Source: Ctena decussata (Eukaryota; Mollusca; Bivalvia; Lucinida; Lucinidae). Taken from it: a DNA stretch of 64,000 bases. The position numbers and the translations under genes were made by a program. Positions 59,761 to 64,000 of this stretch are shown piece by piece. Location of the stretch: contig OZ022506.1 of the NCBI GenBank assembly GCA_963989385.1, positions 62,073,434-62,137,433 of the forward strand, written 5' to 3'. Under the pieces are notes generated by a model. The model was not told where the DNA came from, did no database searches, and worked only from the letters and a program-made list of their open reading frames with translations. How positions within the stretch are numbered: the stretch's first letter is position 1; each line of letters opens with the position of its first letter.

Positions 59761-59822
59761 CTTATCCAAAAGCATAGAGCCAGTTTGAGCAAATGGATTT
59801 GCTCAAACGTAAATGGACACAG
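59761..59822 (-). repeat. Right terminal inverted repeat of giant element
   Basis: CTTATCCAAAAGC...GTAAATGGACACAG, matching the left TIR at 61 of 62 positions and ending against TTAA. Confidence 0.85.
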
Positions 59823-59826
59823 TTAA
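59823..59826. repeat. TTAA target-site duplication, right
   Basis: Abuts the last TIR base. It pairs with 20519-20522. Confidence 0.7.
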
Positions 59827-59829
59827 TTA

Positions 59830-61032
59830 TAGTTTTTGGATTCGTTTATTGTTGAAATTTGACCTTGAACTGAGCGCATCAAAACAAACTGCAACAATTT
59901 CTTGTATTTTGAATATCAATATTAGTTTCTTTTCTTGGCTTTAAGTGCATACACCTATGTTAAATGCATTTTCGTTGTTTGCAAGCATAATACACCCATT
60001 CAATTCATCACTGCTCTACAGAAAGGTTAAATGCAGGTCTTTTCACAAACCCATCGCGCGTAGAAGAAATACCAACTCTCGTCCGTCGTTATGATTCTAT
60101 ATAAAATACTGCTACGACTACTACTACTACTTCTGAGTATAATAATGTACAACTGGATATAACATAAAAAATCATTTGATGATGGTCAATGTTTTCTTGA
60201 ATATTTCGACAAATGACGAATGCTCTAGTAATGCTCAGGCTTTTCTCCTGAGAAATAGAAATGTAGAAAGCATAAATTGAAATCAGAGTTTCTAATCCGA
60301 ATGCTCAAGCTTGTAAGAACCTGCAATAATTTGGAAATTAATGTTAATACCAGAACCATGTTGAACTTAACTTTCTATATAAATTAATGAGAAAGTTTTT
60401 GGTAAACCTTTCAGTGATACTATTTCATCGAAAAAACTGATTTCTTGCTTAGAACAAGAACATTATTCATAATCGAATCAGATTATTGATTTGGACTATT
60501 TGCAACCCGGGCTACCATGGTGATCCGATGAAAAAGCTGTACATTTTATACCTATCTTGAAAAGAATATCATAAGAATTTCATAAAATATTATTGTAATT
60601 GCATTGTGAAAGGCAAATTAGCATTAACTAATATTTGTATTCATATGTGATGTAGGCACTTCTGAGTGTCCCAAAAGAGCAATGACGTTTGCTCAAAATT
60701 TTGTTGAATGACTGTTTTTCTACTTAAGATTTTCTGATATGCAAAAACTGCAAAGTACTTTAAATTTTGATTCAACCATATCAATCTTCTTCTGATTTTA
60801 GTTCATCATTAACGTAAGTTGTTAAAGTCACAAATTAAATTCAACGGTGTTACATGTATAATAGAAACCTGAGTAGAATTTTTGATTATATTTAAATGTA
60901 AACTGTAAACGGTTTTGACAGACCTTTCTTTGTACCTGAAGTCAGTATACACTTTGGGGTACGCTTGAGTTTGACAAAATATGACTACTGAAACCAACCG
61001 GCTCATATGATATTCATGTTTGCTTTTTATAG
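59830..61032 (+). other. 3' end of intron 2
   Basis: AT-rich with no recognised feature until the polypyrimidine tract and acceptor CTTTTTATAG at 61023-61032. Confidence 0.5.
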
Positions 61033-61245
61033 GTAATTTACGAGGCTTCGAAATGTATATTACGTCGTCTGCATCTGGGCCGATTCCTCGGGAAGATCTC
61101 GTTTATGAAGACAGTATAGCAGTAGAACAATACAATTCACGTAGAGCAATTTACAACATCGTAACGTCTCGCAGAGGCAGATTTGTATATATATTTGGAA
61201 AAGACAACTCATATCTTGTGTTATGTGAGGTGGAAGTTTATGAAG
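61033..61245 (+). CDS. Exon 3: C-terminal half of fucolectin / F5/8-type-C-like domain
   Basis: 213 bp, phase 1 on both sides; acceptor TATAG|GT, donor GAAG|GTATGT. It continues exon 2 without a gap: G-N-L-R-G-F-E-M-Y-I, a helical/loop stretch, R-F-V-Y-I-F-G, and the family's closing strand L-C-E-V-E-V-Y. The Cys here would pair with the Cys in exon 2, the conserved disulfide that closes this domain. If the donor were not used the frame would stop at 61254-61256 after Y-E-G-M-C. A consensus donor and symmetric phase favour splicing to further domains outside the window (EGF-like repeats or another lectin domain are common in molluscan relatives; inference). Confidence 0.85.
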
Positions 61246-61454
61246 GTATGTGCTAATCGCTTCACGACCTTGCTTTCAGGTACCAAAACAATGCGTTGTG
61301 GGGTTGAGGTGAGGAGGGCTTAAGTGCAACTGGGCTTTCATAAAAACTATCAGAATCCTGACGAGTGTTTTTCTCTCAAAATATACATGTTTTTTTCCAT
61401 TCTAGCAGGTTAAGTAGCATACTGATTCTCCATAATAATGGATGGCGCAGAAAA

Positions 61455-62170
61455 ATTGCTGTCCTCTTTAATTGCACGCAGGTGGGTCGAGGTTCAGACT
61501 CTATGATAGCCCCTACATAAAGCTATATAGTAGTGGGTTGGGGCCGGATATTTTTGGCCCATCGGGGTTCAACTGGTGGTCTTCTTTTGCTCCAGTGCTC
61601 CAGTGTTGTTGCTGACGCCCCAGGGATCTCGAGGTGTCTTAACACGTTTTGGCTGTCGAGCTCAGGATCCTTGCTTCATCACGGTCTTTTCTTGATTTTA
61701 ATTGTTGACCGTGATGACTATTTGATGAGTAAGGGGACCTCCATACGAGCCGGACTACCAACTAATTGAGGGTGAGGATGAAGGTTTGGGCCCAGTAAAA
61801 CCAGTTTAAACCCCCAGTTATCAGTGACCGTCCCACGGCGGTACTTTGGTTGCGGTTGCATTTGTTTTATGTTCGGTGCTGTTTAATTTATTGTGTTCTC
61901 ATTTTAACCATTCTATAATAAAAATAGAAAATAGGTAAAAGTAGTTGTTAAAGTTTTTCGTATAATTTGCATAGTCTGTTGTAACCCTTCTGTTGGTCAA
62001 AATTATTTAGTTCAATAAAGATAGCTGAGTTGCCACCTATTTGGGAAAGAGCTGCTGACTCGGCTTATCACTTGTAATTTATTGTTTGTTGGAAAGTCTT
62101 TGTCCATCTTTCCTTTTGATGTTGGGAATAGGGTTTGGGATCTGATTCAGTCTGTTCCTGAAGTGTAGTC
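61455..62170 (+). repeat. Dispersed repeat, copy 2 (first copy at 4910-5580)
   Basis: Same orientation and block order as copy 1. Short frames within are repeat artefacts. Confidence 0.6.
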
Positions 62171-62179
62171 ACTCTTTAA

Positions 62180-62970
62180 ATTTGTAGGTTGATTGTTTTC
62201 ATCGAGATATAATTAATGTTACTCAGTGGTTTGCTAAATAGTTTCATGGAAAGTTTATAATCATTAGTCCGATTCAAAGTGTCATGCTTGATTTGATACA
62301 TTATTTGAAAACATATTAGTTTTCTAAAATCCTACGGCCAGTTAATACATCTGCGTAAACCAATTACGGGCACAAAATACGATTTGGACAAAATGTTGCT
62401 GTGGACTATCTATACTAAGAACATAGGGCATCAGTCGCTAAAATGCGGAAAGTATCATCATGACCATGCTAAGATTGAATATTGTGTATAAATGCACAAG
62501 ATGATGTCAGCATTTAAAATTTGGAATGTGTTTTATGCTCTTAAACTTACTTTTTCAAATTCTAAATGGTTTATGAGATAATATTATATTTTACTTAAGC
62601 GTTTAGAAGTGTGCACAGCTTTAAACGTAATTATTGCATGTGTTGTAGTGAATTGATTGACTCAAAGTCGCATGACATTGAATTAACTATTCTATTCTTT
62701 GAAGCGTTAGCGTCAGTATACAATGGGGACCTTCGGCTAATAACGTGCATAAGCATTCCTTGGACGTATATACATTCGATGTACATTCGATATATCTTCA
62801 AGCAGCCCGAGAAACACCTGTGTATTGCTCGGTTATATCCAAATAGTCATGCCGAACGCGCCAAGTGTGTAAGGGGTAGCTTCAGTACACATTCGCAATG
62901 AATACTCGTTTGCAACGGAGAGGCTTTGCGTTTTAAACACGACCACACTATATTGAAAAACAGGTATTAT
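62180..62970. other. Unannotated DNA
   Basis: The 96-codon frame at 62611-62901 has no recognised domain and no fitting acceptor in phase 1 was seen. Confidence 0.4.
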
Positions 62971-62974
62971 CACC

Positions 62975-63134
62975 CCTGGTTAACTATGCATATGCACAAG
63001 AGTTGTTACGAAAGGAAACAGAGCTGTTACAAACCGAAAAAGGGTCATAGTTACCAAACGACATAATGCCCAGGTTTCGTTTAGTAACAGCTCTTTTTCG
63101 ATTCATAACATCATTGAAAGTGTAGTTAACCAGG
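62975..63134. mobile_element. Foldback MITE, 160 bp
   Basis: CCTGGTTAACTA pairs with TAGTTAACCAGG. Inner AGAGCTGTTAC-like blocks occur in both direct and inverted form. Confidence 0.6.
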
Positions 63135-63586
63135 TGTGTATATAGCATTAGTAATGGTTTCTAACAGAAACCATATTTTTGAAAGCCACATGTCGTGGCC
63201 AAGAATCTTGGAAAGAGAAAACATATCAAATGGCACATGCAATGTAAGGTGTCTGAGGCCAGTTATGAAACTGAGAGAGCTTACACGTCAGACTGATAGG
63301 TACCACACGCATATACTGGAGCTCTGGCATACACAAGGTTTCTACTTCAGTGGCGAAGGGGGCAGACACGTGTATGGTCTTTTCTAGTGCATAAAGACAT
63401 CATGAGCGCTGTCTTTGATTGCCAGTCAGTCTTAAAGGCTATTCTAAATCCGCATGAGAGTAGTTCTTTTAAACATCGCCATTTTACTGTTTTATACATC
63501 TATACATCTGGGCATGATGACAGTGAGGTTGACGATTTCCACTAGCAATGCAAGTCAATAATAGACCAATCACAAAATGAGGATGT

Positions 63587-64000
63587 TTATGTCCCCCAGC
63601 AAAGGTGCGGATACCGGGCGTCGGCGTCACACTTTCTGGTATGCATGATATCTCTTTAACCAATTGATGGAATTTCATCAAACTTGCATGGATATATCAT
63701 TGGGACAAGCCTAAGAGCTGATTAGATTTTAGTGACCTTGAACTCAATTTTAAGGACACAGGAGGACTTAAATGGCGTGAAAATATCTTGTAAACACAAT
63801 ATCTCCTGAACCAATAAATAGAATTTCACTAAACTTGCATGGATATATCAATGGGACAAGCTAAAAGGCTAATTAGATTTTTTTTACCTTGACCTCATTT
63901 TCAAGTTCACAGGAGGACTTAAATGGCGTGAAAATTTCTTGTATGCACGATATCTCTTGAACCGTTCGATGGAATTTCATTAAACTTGCAAGGATATATC
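63587..64000 (+). mobile_element. TATGTCCCCC-type satellite-core element, cut by window end
   Basis: It starts TTTATGTCCCCCAGCAAAGG, followed by three ~160-bp units ('atggaatttcat(c/t)aaacttg', 'ggatatatca', 'acaggaggacttaaatggcg'). The 3' end lies beyond the window. Confidence 0.65.

Larger units (their letters stand above)
20523..59822. mobile_element. Giant TTAA-flanked TIR element, 39,300 bp
   Basis: The left 62 bases (20523-20584) and the reverse complement of the right 62 bases (59761-59822) match at 61 of 62 positions, the single difference being A/C at position 51. TTAA flanks both sides, the target-site duplication known for piggyBac and Kolobok superfamilies. Next to each TIR is an approximately 580-bp zone with a 19-bp near-palindrome repeated every 56-120 bp. 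These subterminal zones are also recognisably homologous to each other in inverted orientation. No transposase, helicase, polymerase or other cargo gene was seen inside; contents are other repeats. Sure of the paired ends; less sure that everything between them moved as one unit, since two oppositely oriented partial copies are the alternative. Confidence 0.75.
12690..61032 (+). other. Intron 2 (phase 1), 48.3 kb
   Basis: The intron runs from GTTTGT at 12690 to ...CTTTTTATAG ending at 61032. It interrupts the lectin-like domain and carries most of the window's mobile elements, including the 39.3-kb element at 20523-59822. No extra exon is needed, because the domain reads continuously from exon 2 into exon 3. 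Confidence 0.65.

Noticed and set aside
20523..59822. Polinton/Maverick or a herpesvirus-piggyBac fusion as identity of the giant element
   Set aside because: No polymerase, integrase, packaging, capsid or other viral gene is recognisable inside, and the TTAA flanks do not fit the 6-bp duplications of Polintons. Only the TTAA habit is shared with piggyBac-type elements.
62611..62901. Possible fourth exon
   Set aside because: No phase-1 acceptor or domain recognised; the next true exon probably lies beyond the window.

Overview
The window looks like nuclear DNA of a marine bivalve mollusc or close lophotrochozoan. It is AT-rich, has very long introns, and carries tRNA-derived SINEs, an RTE-type LINE with a pentanucleotide tail, and many non-autonomous elements whose cores are tandem satellites (the pearl or Helitron-like style known from bivalves). 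There is no operon structure, and nearly all open frames over 60 codons are chance or repeat-derived. The organism assignment is an inference from repeat style and gene content.

One host gene is supported, on the + strand, as three exons: a signal-peptide exon (CDS 1660-1744), the N-terminal half of a fucolectin / F5/8-type-C-like domain (12450-12689) and its C-terminal half (61033-61245). All junctions are phase 1 and the joined frame reads straight through. The final donor suggests more exons beyond the window. Introns 1 and 2 are about 10.7 kb and 48.3 kb. The domain keeps the fold-defining residues but seems to have lost the His and the Arg-x-Asp of the fucose-binding signature.

The main find is inside intron 2: a putative 39,300-bp transposable element (20523-59822). 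It is flanked by TTAA on both sides and has 62-bp terminal inverted repeats (61/62 identical). Each end carries an array of a 19-bp near-palindrome, TTATCCAAAATTTGGATAA. The motif's off-centre middle points one way at the left end and mostly the other way at the right end, as true mirror-image ends require. I found no transposase or cargo gene inside, so it would be a giant non-autonomous or decayed element, acting as a container for later insertions.

Layout: 1-1475 upstream DNA with degenerate repeats; 1476-1744 promoter candidate and exon 1; 1745-12449 intron 1 (inverted pair of a 0.95-kb repeat, a SINE, a Helitron-like satellite-core element); 12450-12689 exon 2; 12690-20522 start of intron 2; 20523-59822 the giant element; 59823-61032 end of intron 2; 61033-61245 exon 3; 61246-64000 downstream intron or intergenic DNA with repeats. 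Inside the giant element lie a GC-rich anonymous block (22.3-26.7 kb), two more copies of an AGCTCACCTGAG-ended family, a 2.8-kb TIR element with about 14 copies of a 162-bp satellite (35.6-38.4 kb), foldback MITEs, an RTE LINE fragment with target-site duplication (46.35-47.40 kb), two SINEs with perfect target-site duplications, and a second TTAA-flanked element (54944-58347) that contains another TIR element with six copies of a 16-bp motif.
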